A DNA stretch of 52,448 bases from Pseudomonadota bacterium (GTDB taxonomy: Bacteria; Desulfobacterota; Desulfarculia; Desulfarculales; Desulfarculaceae). The translations under genes were made by a program, and so were the position numbers. The stretch is from the NCBI GenBank assembly GCA_018902755.1, contig JAHIQI010000039.1, forward strand, positions 1 to 52,448, given 5' to 3'. The notes under the pieces were generated by a model that saw nothing but the letters and a program-made list of their open reading frames with translations, ran no database searches and had not been told where the DNA came from. Below, in pieces: positions 1 through 8,159 of the stretch. How positions within the stretch are numbered: position 1 is the first letter of the stretch; each line of letters starts with the position of its first letter.

Positions 1-342
1 AACGAGGTCTCCAAAAAACCAATGATGAAAATTATAGTGTTGTGCTGTGCGCTTTCCTGAGGGATTGCCTCCACAAACACGTACGTGACAGAGGAATCTG
101 CTCGGGGTGGGAATCGGGGACAGGCTGGTTTTTCCTAGGAAATATTGCTCATATACTATTAGCCAGCATTGTGGTGAAGGATTAGGCTTTATGAAAAGGT
201 TCAATCGGGAAAAAGATGCCTGTCCCCGATTCCCACCCCGAGCAGATTCCTCTGTCACGTACGTGTTTGTGGAGGCAATCCCTCAGGAAAGCGCACAGCA
301 CAACACTATAATTTTCATCATTGGTTTTTTGGAGACCTCGTT
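1..342. repeat. Long inverted repeat, two 125-bp perfect arms
   Basis: Bases 1-125 are the exact reverse complement of 218-342; base i pairs with base 343-i throughout. The 92-bp centre (126-217) has no convincing gene. The only long frames here are readings through the arms. The structure resembles a non-autonomous palindromic element (MITE-like), but no target duplication can be judged because the window starts at the first base of the left arm. That coincidence also fits an assembly fold-back at a contig end. The repeat is certain; its nature is not. Confidence 0.9.
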
Positions 343-391
343 GTAATGAGCAGAGTTGCTTTTCCTAATTAACCCTGGGTTTAACCCTGGG

Positions 392-420
392 ATGACCGCA
401 CCGGTGTAAAGTGTTATAAT
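392..420 (+). promoter_or_regulatory. Sigma-A promoter with extended -10, upstream of prsA-like gene
   Basis: A perfect TATAAT lies at 415-420, preceded by TG at 412-413 (extended -10). A weak -35 (ATGACC, 392-397) is 17 bp upstream. A direct repeat of TAACCCTGGG (370-379 and 382-391) abuts the -35 and could be a regulator site. The promoter sits 37 bp before the chosen start of the foldase gene. Confidence 0.6.
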
Positions 421-456
421 GGACGGGTGTTTCACAACCTGCAAGAAGGTGAGGAT

Positions 457-1500
457 ATGACATTGGACGAAAAAGAAAAACCTTATCAGCCGGAAAACCC
501 CGAACCTAACTCCGAGGACACCGGGGCAAACCCGGAGACTGCACCTGTAGAGGATATCAGTCATCCGCCGGCTTCCCAGTTGGGCAACCACCAGGATTCC
601 AATTATTCGGTCGGCATCAAACCGGCGATAGTCGTGGCGCTGAGTGTGGTTCTGGTGCTGGTTACTGCCCTGATTTCAGCCAACATTTGGCGGGCCGAAA
701 GCATGGCAGTGGCGGTGGTTAACGGCGAAAAAGTCTCTCAGGCTGAACTCTATAATGAGATGTTCCTAAAATCCGGAGAGGAATCCCTGCACGGAATTAT
801 TACGCAGAAGCTTATCAATCAGGAGGCTAAAGCCGCCAACATTTCTGTTAGCGATGCAGACGTAAACGAACGTCTTGACCGGATGATTGAAAAGGACTTC
901 CAATCGGAGGAGAACTTTAATCAGCTCCTGCAGATGTACAATCTGACCCGAACTGATATCAAAGAGCAGTTGAAAACACAGCTTCTCGTCGAAAAGATCC
1001 TTTGGGCTGAGCTTAACCTCGGCGATGAAGACCTGAAACAGTACTATGATGAGCACCAGGAGTTGTTCGGTGAACCGGTTACTGTCGAAGTACGCCATAT
1101 TCAAACCGACAGCCGGAGCGAGGCTGAGGCCGTCAGGACTGCAGTCGCCGATGGTGCCGATTTTGCCGAAACGGCCAGGGAGCACTCCGTTGATGACATG
1201 ACCGCTCCCCGGGGAGGCGAGTTGGGCAGGGTTCCCTACTCTGAGAACCTGCCCGGATGGGTTTTGACCGCCTTTGACCTTAAGGCCGATGAACTGAGTG
1301 CTGTCATTGAAAGCGAGAACGGATTCCACGTACTACAAGTGACCGAGTTGATCCCCGCCCTGGAGCCGACCTTTGAAGAAGTTAAGGATGATGTGCAGCA
1401 GGCCATCCTTGAGGAAAAAATGGCCACCGTATACCCGGAATGGATGGACAGTTTGTGGAAGAAAGCCAAGATTGAGTACAAGCACAAAGTGGATGCCTGA
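457..1500 (+). CDS. PrsA/SurA-type peptidyl-prolyl cis-trans isomerase, membrane-anchored foldase
   Basis: Probable extracytoplasmic parvulin foldase of 347 residues. The start is ATG 457, which has AAGGTGAGG just upstream; an in-frame GTG at 427 lacks such a site. An acidic, Pro-rich N-terminus (about 45 residues) precedes one hydrophobic segment (VALSVVLVLVTALISANIW), then a SurA_N-like helical region and a rotamase domain. The latter shows the family pattern VEVRHIQ, GADFAETA, GGELGRV and GFHVLQV in the C-terminal third. PrsA proteins fold secreted proteins outside the membrane of Gram-positives. The anchor here is a transmembrane segment with no lipobox seen, so a lipoprotein PrsA label would be wrong. 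Confidence 0.85.
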   Translation: MTLDEKEKPYQPENPEPNSEDTGANPETAPVEDISHPPASQLGNHQDSNYSVGIKPAIVVALSVVLVLVTALISANIWRAESMAVAVVNGEKVSQAELYNEMFLKSGEESLHGIITQKLINQEAKAANISVSDADVNERLDRMIEKDFQSEENFNQLLQMYNLTRTDIKEQLKTQLLVEKILWAELNLGDEDLKQYYDEHQELFGEPVTVEVRHIQTDSRSEAEAVRTAVADGADFAETAREHSVDDMTAPRGGELGRVPYSENLPGWVLTAFDLKADELSAVIESENGFHVLQVTELIPALEPTFEEVKDDVQQAILEEKMATVYPEWMDSLWKKAKIEYKHKVDA

Positions 1501-1521
1501 GTACAATTTGCTGTACAAGAC

Positions 1522-1556
1522 AGGAGCGGGCGCTAACCGGCGCCCGCTTCCTTTTT
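1522..1556 (+). terminator. Rho-independent terminator of prsA-like gene, overlapping the ku 3' end
   Basis: A GC-rich stem (GGAGCGGGCGC paired with GCGCCCGCTTCC, one bulge) is followed by TTTTT. The downstream arm and T-run lie inside the last codons of the convergent ku gene, so one stretch is both coding and terminator. Confidence 0.7.
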
Positions 1557-2363
1557 CCTGGCCGTCTTGCGGCGGGGTTTGTCCGATGTCCGCTCCTTCT
1601 TCGCCAATTCGATACTGGTTTTAAGTGCTTCCATCAGGTCAACAACCTTAGCCGGTTGCGCCTCCGGTGGCCGCACGGCCACATCGCCTGCTACCTTGGC
1701 CCGAATAACCTCACTGATCGCCTCACGACGTTCATCGGTGTACTTCCCCGGGTCAAATGGTGCAGCCAGGTTCTCAACCAGGCTGAGCGCCATCTTGCGT
1801 TCATTGTCGTGAATGTTCACCTGATAATCCAATTCCGCCATCATCTCCGGCTTACGCACCTCATCCGGGTAGAGCATTGTGTTCATCACCAGCGTGCGGT
1901 TACTGACCCGAACACAGGCCAGCGTCTCCTTGGTTCTGATCATTACCCGGGCAATGCCCACTTTTCCGGTTTGCTCCATGGCCTGACGCAGCAGTTCGTA
2001 GACCTTTTGGCCACCCTCGGACGGAGCCAGGTAATAGGACTTGTCAAAGTAGACCGGATCGATTTCCCCGAGATCCACAAAATCCAGCAGGGAGATGTTT
2101 CGGGTACCTTCCGCAGGAGTACCGGCCAACTCCTCATCCGAAAGGACTACGTAGCGTCCTTTCTCGTATTCATAACCACGGACGATTTCATCCATTCCAA
2201 CCTCTTCTTCACAGTGTGGACAGTGTTTTCGATACTGGATAGGGGTATTGCACTTGGCGTGCAGCATGTTAAACTTGATATCTTTACGTTCCGTAGCCGT
2301 GTACAACTTAACCGGAATATAGACCAGTCCGAACGTCATTGCACCCTTCCAAAGCGGCCTCAT
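1533..2363 (-). CDS. ku: Ku protein, non-homologous end joining
   Basis: Bacterial Ku homodimer subunit that binds double-strand DNA ends and recruits LigD. The 276-residue protein carries the family N-terminus MRPLWKGAMTFGLVYIPVKL, a CxxH/CPHC segment near residues 40-55, the VRGYEYEKGRYV stretch and a Lys/Arg-rich tail. ATG 2363 is preferred over GTG 2372 because the GGGGAGG site is about 10 bases from the ATG but only 1 from the GTG. No ligD lies nearby. In spore-formers Ku protects DNA in dormant or outgrowing spores, which fits the SpoVR/PrkA neighbourhood. Convergent with the foldase gene. Confidence 0.93.
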   Translation of the reverse strand: MRPLWKGAMTFGLVYIPVKLYTATERKDIKFNMLHAKCNTPIQYRKHCPHCEEEVGMDEIVRGYEYEKGRYVVLSDEELAGTPAEGTRNISLLDFVDLGEIDPVYFDKSYYLAPSEGGQKVYELLRQAMEQTGKVGIARVMIRTKETLACVRVSNRTLVMNTMLYPDEVRKPEMMAELDYQVNIHDNERKMALSLVENLAAPFDPGKYTDERREAISEVIRAKVAGDVAVRPPEAQPAKVVDLMEALKTSIELAKKERTSDKPRRKTARKKEAGAG

Positions 2364-2512
2364 TGACTGCACTCCTCCCCAATGTTAACCGGTAGAACCG
2401 GCCTTTCGGCAACCCGGTTTCCACCCGTTACTGTTGGTTTAGTGTGTGCCGTCTCCTTGTTTTTTAAGCCCAAAATGAGGTGGATAACATTTGTGCAGGG
2501 TGAAGTCCGGGT

Positions 2513-3772
2513 CTAGAGGAAGCTACGGGCGATGCGTTCTCCATCGTATGAAAACTGCACCGTTTTTTCATCGAGCACGGTTTCCAGATGCACGGTTCGA
2601 CTCCACAGTTTGTGTATGTGTGGAAGGGTTCGCTCCAGATACGGCACGTCCAGTTCCACACCTTCATAGGCATGCCTCAAATACAACTCTCCCAAACCTT
2701 TGAAATCACCATCCATGACCACGATGTAGGGATGTCCGCCGTTGATCAGACTTTGCACCAGCGTGTCCCGAATGCGGTGCCAGTTCTTATCGACTACCCG
2801 CCATTCATAACCAACACGCCGGTAGAGGTATAGATCGAGTTCATCGACCAGCTCCGGGGTCAGGTAGTTACGAATCAGTGAAACGTCGTTTTCACGTGCA
2901 CGTACATCCCATAGTTCTTCCGTGCCGAAGTGGGCCTCGATACTCTCCAGGATCCTTAGACCCAAATGATAGGGGTTTATGCGAAACCGTCCTGGAGTGA
3001 TCAGTTCGGACTGCATCACCGCAAGTTCCAAGGTTTCCGCTTCGCTCAGTTCCATTCTCCTCAGCAAGCGAAGATGCCAGAAGGTGGCCCACCCCTCATT
3101 TAGGATTTTTGTTTCCAGCTGTGGCCAAAAGTAAAGCGTTTCCTCGCGGATGATGTTTACGATATCCCGTTGCCAGTCATCCAGTATCGGGCTATGTGCC
3201 TTGAGATAACCGAGTACATCCTTGGTCTCCTGCCGGGATCCTTTGCCACTGGAATGTACCGATTCCGATAGGCGGTCGTACGGATTCACGTGCTCCTGAA
3301 TCGATAGGACAGCGTCGATAAAACTCTCCACGGTCTTTTGCTCGTAAGATAACTCATAGTCTTGGATGCGCCGGGCCGAAGCCTCCATGGTGTCGAGCAT
3401 CCGTCTGGAGGTAGACCGGAAGAAAGCGTTGTTTTTGAAAAAGTCGCTGTGTGCCAGGGCGTGCCCCACGATCAGTTTGTTCTGAATCAGGGTGTTCCGA
3501 TCCAGCAGGAAGGCATAACAGGGATCGGTATTGATGACCATCTCGTAGATCCGGCTGAGATTTAGGTCGTATTCCGTTTTGATCCGGCTGTACCCCTTAC
3601 CGAAGCTCCAGTGCGCAAAGCGAGTCGGCATTCCGTACGCTCCAAAACCGTAAATCACTTCGGCCGGACAAATCTCAAAACGCATGTCAAAATAATCAAG
3701 GCCTTCGGCTGAGGCTTTGTCCATCACCTCGCCGATGGCCTTTTCAAGCTCAAGAATGCTTTCCTTCAACAA
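2513..3772 (-). CDS. spoVR: SpoVR family protein
   Basis: SpoVR/YcgB family protein of 419 residues. Recognisable stretches are EGLDYFDMRFEICPAEVIYG, YGMPTRFAHWSFGK, INTDPCYAFL, VGHALAHSDFFKNN and VNPYDRL. SpoVR is needed for normal spore cortex in Bacillus; in many bacteria it is grouped with YhbH/YeaH and PrkA/YeaG, both encoded about 3 kb away on the same strand. The start is TTG 3772 or TTG 3769; GGTGGAGG lies immediately upstream of both, so spacing favours the second slightly. Molecular activity of the family is unsettled. Confidence 0.92.
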   Translation of the reverse strand: MLKESILELEKAIGEVMDKASAEGLDYFDMRFEICPAEVIYGFGAYGMPTRFAHWSFGKGYSRIKTEYDLNLSRIYEMVINTDPCYAFLLDRNTLIQNKLIVGHALAHSDFFKNNAFFRSTSRRMLDTMEASARRIQDYELSYEQKTVESFIDAVLSIQEHVNPYDRLSESVHSSGKGSRQETKDVLGYLKAHSPILDDWQRDIVNIIREETLYFWPQLETKILNEGWATFWHLRLLRRMELSEAETLELAVMQSELITPGRFRINPYHLGLRILESIEAHFGTEELWDVRARENDVSLIRNYLTPELVDELDLYLYRRVGYEWRVVDKNWHRIRDTLVQSLINGGHPYIVVMDGDFKGLGELYLRHAYEGVELDVPYLERTLPHIHKLWSRTVHLETVLDEKTVQFSYDGERIARSFL

Positions 3773-3826
3773 CCTCCACCCCCTTAGTCTGTCAGGAAAC
3801 TCTTCCCGGACAGTGAAGGAAGGGCG

Positions 3827-4144
3827 CTATCCAACCACTCGGCTGATTCCGGTACCCACCCTCATTTCCTCATCGCTAATCACCCGGTCAACCAGCAGTC
3901 CGACCAAACCATTCATCCGGTTTAGTAGGATGATACGGGTGTCAAAAGTAGGGCGAACCTGCTCCACGCCCGCGTGCCTGCGCACATCAATAGCCTTGAC
4001 CCGCTGCCCCTTGTAAACAATCATCCCGTCCGAACCCGGCACGGGCTCTTCACAGTACTCCCAGAAACGCAGAATCTTAGAAACGCAAGCCTGGGGAAGT
4101 TGGTACATTTCGCCGCCTACTTCAAAGATGACCAAAGACTGCAT
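3827..4144 (-). CDS. Short CheW-like domain protein
   Basis: A 105-residue protein that reads as a single, somewhat short CheW-like beta domain: LVIFEVGGEMYQLPQACVSKIL, a middle IVYKGQRVKAIDVRRH and the closing IILLNRMNGLVGLLVDRV. CheW domains bridge chemoreceptors and CheA, but no other chemotaxis gene is visible. It lies 54 bases upstream of spoVR with no obvious terminator between, so co-transcription is likely and a role as a small scaffold is possible. AAGGAG lies about 12 bases before the ATG, a rather long spacing. Confidence 0.7.
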   Translation of the reverse strand: MQSLVIFEVGGEMYQLPQACVSKILRFWEYCEEPVPGSDGMIVYKGQRVKAIDVRRHAGVEQVRPTFDTRIILLNRMNGLVGLLVDRVISDEEMRVGTGISRVVG

Positions 4145-4194
4145 CGTGTGTGTCCACTCCTTTTCGATCTGTACGGTTGCGTTCTGCTTTGTTC

Positions 4195-4224
4195 ATCATA
4201 GCCCCCATCCGCTGTCCCTCACAA
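4195..4224 (-). promoter_or_regulatory. Sigma-A promoter for the CheW-like/spoVR pair
   Basis: On the minus strand TTGTGA (4224-4219) is followed after 18 bp by TATGAT (4200-4195), 50 bp before the CheW-like start. Good match to a vegetative promoter. Confidence 0.5.
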
Positions 4225-4357
4225 GGGGTTAAAAAACCCGAACTTTATACAAAAATGTTGAGCATTGTTTGCCTATAAATCTCCCGATTCATAGACGCAG
4301 GACACACCTGATTTCACGTCGAATTCCCACTGTGAGTTCACTTCTGGAGGCTATTTC

Positions 4358-5605
4358 TTGTCAAAGGAAGGATCAACCTACCAACCTGCTGTCCTGATGG
4401 CTGTGGTGCTGTTTCTGGCGTTGTTGCCGAGTTTCAGCCTCCCGGCCGTACTCCCGCTAGTCGAACAGGACTGGGGGATGCGTCCGTCACAATCCGGCAC
4501 CGTGATGGCGTTTTTTCAGGTCGGGTACATACTGACCGCAATTATCGCTCTACCGCTTACCGATCGGCTGGACGCCAGGCGGATCGTAATGTGCGGTGCC
4601 TTGCTGACCGTAGCAAGCCATATCTTGTTCGCTTTAGTCGCCAAGGATCCGATGAGTGCCTCTGTGTTGCGGGGCCTGGCCGGAGCCGGGATCGGTTGCA
4701 TCTATATGCCCGGACTGCGCATCGTGTCGAGAGTCGACAATCTCCGGGGCCGGGCTGTTGGGTTTTACGTTTCATTTTATTTGTTTGGAACCGCTTTCTC
4801 CTTCCTCGCCACCGGCGTCCTCGTCTCCTATTACACTTGGCAGCAGTCCTATCTAACCGTGGCCCTCTTCTCCGCTCTTTCCGTTCCCGTCGCACTCTAC
4901 CTGATTATGCGTATTGACGATACCACCATGCTACCTAGGCGCCAAAAACAGACTTCAGAAACCGGCCCAAGACCGGGATGGCGGGTCAGGTACCGACAGA
5001 ACCTCCCAGTTATTCTGATGATTAGCGTCTACGTGGTGCATATGTGGGAGTTCTACGGGATGCGCTCATGGATATCCCCGTACCTGGCCCACGTGCTCGG
5101 TGAAGGCTCCGGTGCCGCAACGTCTCTGGCCGCCACCATCACTTCGTTCCTGATAATGCTCAGCGCTTCGGCTACATTCCTCGCAGGCTCGATCTCAGAC
5201 CGGTACGGGCGCCTGCTGACGGCTTCGATGATTATGCTGACCAGTGTTGTCTGTTCCTTTGCTTTCGGCTGGCTGATCGGCTCCCCGCTCTGGCTAATCA
5301 TTATCGTTGGGGCTATCTACAGCATTATGGTCGTGGCCGATACCCCGATCGTTTCCACCGGGATCACTGAACTCTCTGATCCGGAACGCCTGGGTCGGAT
5401 CATGGCCTGGCAGACCTTTCTCGGATACACCGCCGCCAGTATCGCTCCCATAACCTTCGGCCTCATTCTAGAACACGCTCAACCAAACCTGGCCTGGGGC
5501 TTCGCCTTCTCGTCCCTGGGGCTGGTTGCGATATTCGGACCCCTCCTCCTAATGTTGCTAGCCCGCCTGCCGGAAAAGGCCTCCCTCTGCAACGGCAGAG
5601 GCTAA
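4358..5605 (+). CDS. Major facilitator superfamily transporter
   Basis: A 415-residue inner-membrane protein with about 12 hydrophobic segments and a central polar loop (residues ~190-205, DDTTMLPRRQKQTSETGPRPG). The MFS signature between helices 2 and 3 reads LTDRLDARRIVMCG, and the second-half counterpart is SDRYGRLLTAS. The start is TTG 4358 with GGAGG seven bases upstream. Substrate cannot be told; the layout resembles CynX/NimT-type or general antiporter MFS proteins. It is transcribed alone between the divergent CheW-like/spoVR pair and the convergent pckA remnant. Confidence 0.85.
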   Translation: MSKEGSTYQPAVLMAVVLFLALLPSFSLPAVLPLVEQDWGMRPSQSGTVMAFFQVGYILTAIIALPLTDRLDARRIVMCGALLTVASHILFALVAKDPMSASVLRGLAGAGIGCIYMPGLRIVSRVDNLRGRAVGFYVSFYLFGTAFSFLATGVLVSYYTWQQSYLTVALFSALSVPVALYLIMRIDDTTMLPRRQKQTSETGPRPGWRVRYRQNLPVILMISVYVVHMWEFYGMRSWISPYLAHVLGEGSGAATSLAATITSFLIMLSASATFLAGSISDRYGRLLTASMIMLTSVVCSFAFGWLIGSPLWLIIIVGAIYSIMVVADTPIVSTGITELSDPERLGRIMAWQTFLGYTAASIAPITFGLILEHAQPNLAWGFAFSSLGLVAIFGPLLLMLLARLPEKASLCNGRG

Positions 5606-5611
5606 GGTGAA

Positions 5612-5652
5612 AAAGTGAAGGGGATGCTTGCGCATCCCCTTCACTTTCATGT
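5612..5652. terminator. Bidirectional terminator, 16-bp perfect stem
   Basis: Bases 5612-5627 pair perfectly with 5632-5647 around a 4-base loop. It lies between the convergent MFS gene and pckA remnant. The minus-strand side is followed by TTTTT; the plus-strand T-run is poor. Confidence 0.75.
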
Positions 5653-5666
5653 TTGAAAACTACTGC

Positions 5667-6826
5667 TTAACGCTTTCCACCCACGGCCACCTTGGCCGGG
5701 AGCTCGGGCTGGATCGCCATAATGATCTCCGGCTTCAGACCGGCGTACTTGGCAAGCCACGCCCGCCGTTCTTCCCGCAACTTGGCGTTCCGCCATTGAT
5801 ACTCCTCTTCGGAATAATACTGCCGAGGATTTAGCGGCTTAATGTCAATTCCCGGTACGTCCGCCGGCACCAGGTAGCCCCAATCCGGGTCTTCCTGCCA
5901 CCGGACGGTCCCACGAGCAATCTGCTCCATAATGACCGTGGAGTCCTTAATCTTAATCTTCACTCCGGGAAAATCAGCGTTCTTGCCGATACTCCCGGTA
6001 TTTAACAGGTAGCATTCAATACCCGGGTTTCTCCGTACGATCTCCAAGAAGCGATTTCCCTCTTCAGCCTCGGGACCCACGATGAACGGATTGGTTCCCA
6101 CTTGCCGCTTGGCCTGCCCCGCTTTGGTCGGGTCGCCGGCCGAAGTCTCGATGGACTCGCCCAGCATGAAAAACGCGGCCGCCTGCTCGGGGTCGAGTTT
6201 CACAACCAAGGGAACCACATCATCGCGCCGGGTAATAAAGATGATGCGATCCGCCCGAACCAGATCGATCTTGTCGTCCGTTCCGATCACCTCAAAACGA
6301 AGCACCACTCCGCGCCCATTAGAGGTGAGTTCTTTGTCATCAAACAGTACGGTCCCGTCCTCCAAGACCTTGATGTTCTCAAAAATGGCCTTAGGTGAGG
6401 TGGCGGCGTCATATAATACCGCTTGGGAACGATCGAGCCCATCGGTCTTAATATAAAACCCGTTCTCGGTACCCATACAAGATTCGTCGGCATTCAACAT
6501 TATAACGTCGTCTTGCCGGATGGCCACGCCCTCGTCACCCGTTAAGCCGTGATCGTGCATCGTCAAGGTCGTTTTTTCGGTACCGCTTAGACCAAAAAGA
6601 ATGAAGCCCACTTCGCGGGTTTTGCCCTTTCGCCCCTAACGCGAATCACCTTGCTCCCCGCGTGCAGGCCGATTCCGCCTCGTTTCTTCTGGATATACAT
6701 GGCCTTACGCAGGAAAGATTTCTTGCACTCGCCAAAGTAGTCGGTTCCCAGGATGTACGTTACACCTGACTCGGGATGGGAAAAGATCACTCTTTCGGGC
6801 CATTCCGGGACGTAGAGTACACCCAT
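5667..6826 (-). pseudogene. pckA: ATP-dependent phosphoenolpyruvate carboxykinase, decayed
   Basis: Two overlapping frames together encode only the central and C-terminal parts of ATP-PEPCK (about 390 of the usual ~530 residues). Three lesions are visible. The N-terminal ~150-180 residues are missing: the frame opens at ATG 6826 after an in-frame TAG. A one-base loss in an A-run near 6640 shifts the frame between IGLHAGSKVIRVRGERAK and VGFILFGLSG. The kinase P-loop reads GLSGTEKTTL where family members have GTGKTTL, a Gly to Glu change. A 12-codon reading frame (from 6864) with a good GGGAG site ends in TAATG at 6826; it may be the old start left after an internal deletion. The C-terminal part (FLARK-like lattice of conserved IIFITRRDDVVPLV, NPGIECYLLNTG, ARGTVRWQEDPDWGY) is well preserved. 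A sequencing error could explain the frameshift alone, not all three. Confidence 0.75.
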
Positions 6827-6906
6827 TAAAACCTATTTAGTTGATTATTTGTCTTATTGGTCATCATTTCTCCCAATCAATCGTCCGATTCGTACAAATG
6901 TTCATA

Positions 6907-6932
6907 CAAATAACACCCATGCGGGTGATTTG
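6907..6932 (-). terminator. Hairpin downstream of yhbH
   Basis: CACCC-ATGC-GGGTG stem extended by CAAAT/ATTTG arms, 17 bases past the yhbH stop on its strand. The T-run is weak, so it may be attenuating rather than fully terminating. Confidence 0.4.
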
Positions 6933-6948
6933 TTTGGGGTGGTGGGAG

Positions 6949-8085
6949 TTACGTGGGGTCGCCCCCGAAGAAGGTTTTCAGGGCAGCTAAGACGTCCCCC
7001 TTGTCCCGGATAACTACGGTTCTAAACTTGGGGTGCCGAATGCGCTTGTAGGTGGAACGAAGGGTACTCGAATAGTAATAGGGGCCCTCAATCTCGCCGT
7101 ATCCGACTAGGCTAGAGATCTCGGTAAGCTTCCCGACTAGCTCGACGCACTGGTCATTATCAGACGTAAGGTTGTCTCCGTCTGAAAAGTGAAAAGCGTA
7201 AACATTGTAGTCCTGCGGCGGGTAACGCTCCTCGATCACCTGAAGCGCCAGTCTGTAGACCGACGAACAGCGAGTGCCTCCGCTCTCCCCTTTGGTAAAG
7301 AACTCATCGTCGGTACTCTCGCGGGCTTCGGTATGGTGGGACAGGAATACCACATCCACGTTCTTGTACTTGCTGCGGAGAAACCGGGTCATCCAGAAGA
7401 AATAGGTGCGTGCAATGTATTTTTCAAAGGGCCCCATCGAGCCGGAAGTATCCATCATCGCCAAGACCACCGCCCCCGATTCCGGCTGCTCATAGATATC
7501 CCAGGTGCGGTAGCGTAGGTCTTCCGGTGTAACCGAATGAAACCCCGGTTGTCCCTGCGACAGGTTTTTGCGCAGGACGTTTAAGACCGTCCGGCGGCGA
7601 TCAATGTTTGCGGCCATCCCCTTTTTGCGCACATCCCGGAAATCGGAGCCCTCGGCCGTCAGGTGCGGCCGGGCCTTTGTTTCCAGGTTGGGAAGGCTCA
7701 GTTCTTCAAACATTATCTCGGAGACTTCCTCAATGCTGACCTCCGCCTCGAAATAATCACTTCCGGCTTCTGTCCCTGGTGTCCGGCCCTTAGCACCGCC
7801 GCTAGGCCTCCCACCGGCCACCAGGTCGCCCGGCAGACTGCTTCCGTAACCCTGACCGACCAGATTTCGCTTATCCGGGTCAAAACGGAACCGGTACTCC
7901 TCAATAGCCCGAACTGGAACTTTAATCACTTTCTGTCCGCCTGAAAGCACGATGCTTTCCTCGCTGATGATCTCAGACAGGTTATTCTTTATCGCCTCAC
8001 GCACCTTCTCCCGGTGCCGTTCCTGATCCAAGCGGCCTTTCCGGTGTAGACTCCAGTCTTCACGACAAACCGTAAACCTAGTCAT
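6949..8085 (-). CDS. yhbH: YhbH/YeaH family protein (DUF444), von Willebrand A-like
   Basis: A 378-residue protein of the YhbH/YeaH family, partner of PrkA in stress and sporulation modules. The N-terminal ~100 residues are charged (RHREKVREAIKNNLSEII, VPVRAIEEYRFRFD) and run into a Gly-rich linker (VGQGYGSSLPGD, GGRPSGG). The C-terminal half is a vWA-like domain with a MIDAS-type DTSGS at residues 212-216, then FFWMTRFLRSKY and VFLSHHTEA. The gene follows prkA on the same strand after a 74-base gap, so the two are probably one transcript. No enzymatic activity is established for the family. Confidence 0.93.
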   Translation of the reverse strand: MTRFTVCREDWSLHRKGRLDQERHREKVREAIKNNLSEIISEESIVLSGGQKVIKVPVRAIEEYRFRFDPDKRNLVGQGYGSSLPGDLVAGGRPSGGAKGRTPGTEAGSDYFEAEVSIEEVSEIMFEELSLPNLETKARPHLTAEGSDFRDVRKKGMAANIDRRRTVLNVLRKNLSQGQPGFHSVTPEDLRYRTWDIYEQPESGAVVLAMMDTSGSMGPFEKYIARTYFFWMTRFLRSKYKNVDVVFLSHHTEARESTDDEFFTKGESGGTRCSSVYRLALQVIEERYPPQDYNVYAFHFSDGDNLTSDNDQCVELVGKLTEISSLVGYGEIEGPYYYSSTLRSTYKRIRHPKFRTVVIRDKGDVLAALKTFFGGDPT

Positions 8086-8159
8086 CCTCGGTCCAACTCC
8101 CTAACGAACATCCAGTAACTCATAGCTACCCCTGCAACCCGACTCCTGACTACTGACTA

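Noticed and set aside
107..346. A 79-codon frame across the inverted repeat
   Set aside because: Most of it lies in the repeat arm; no ribosome site or recognisable protein.
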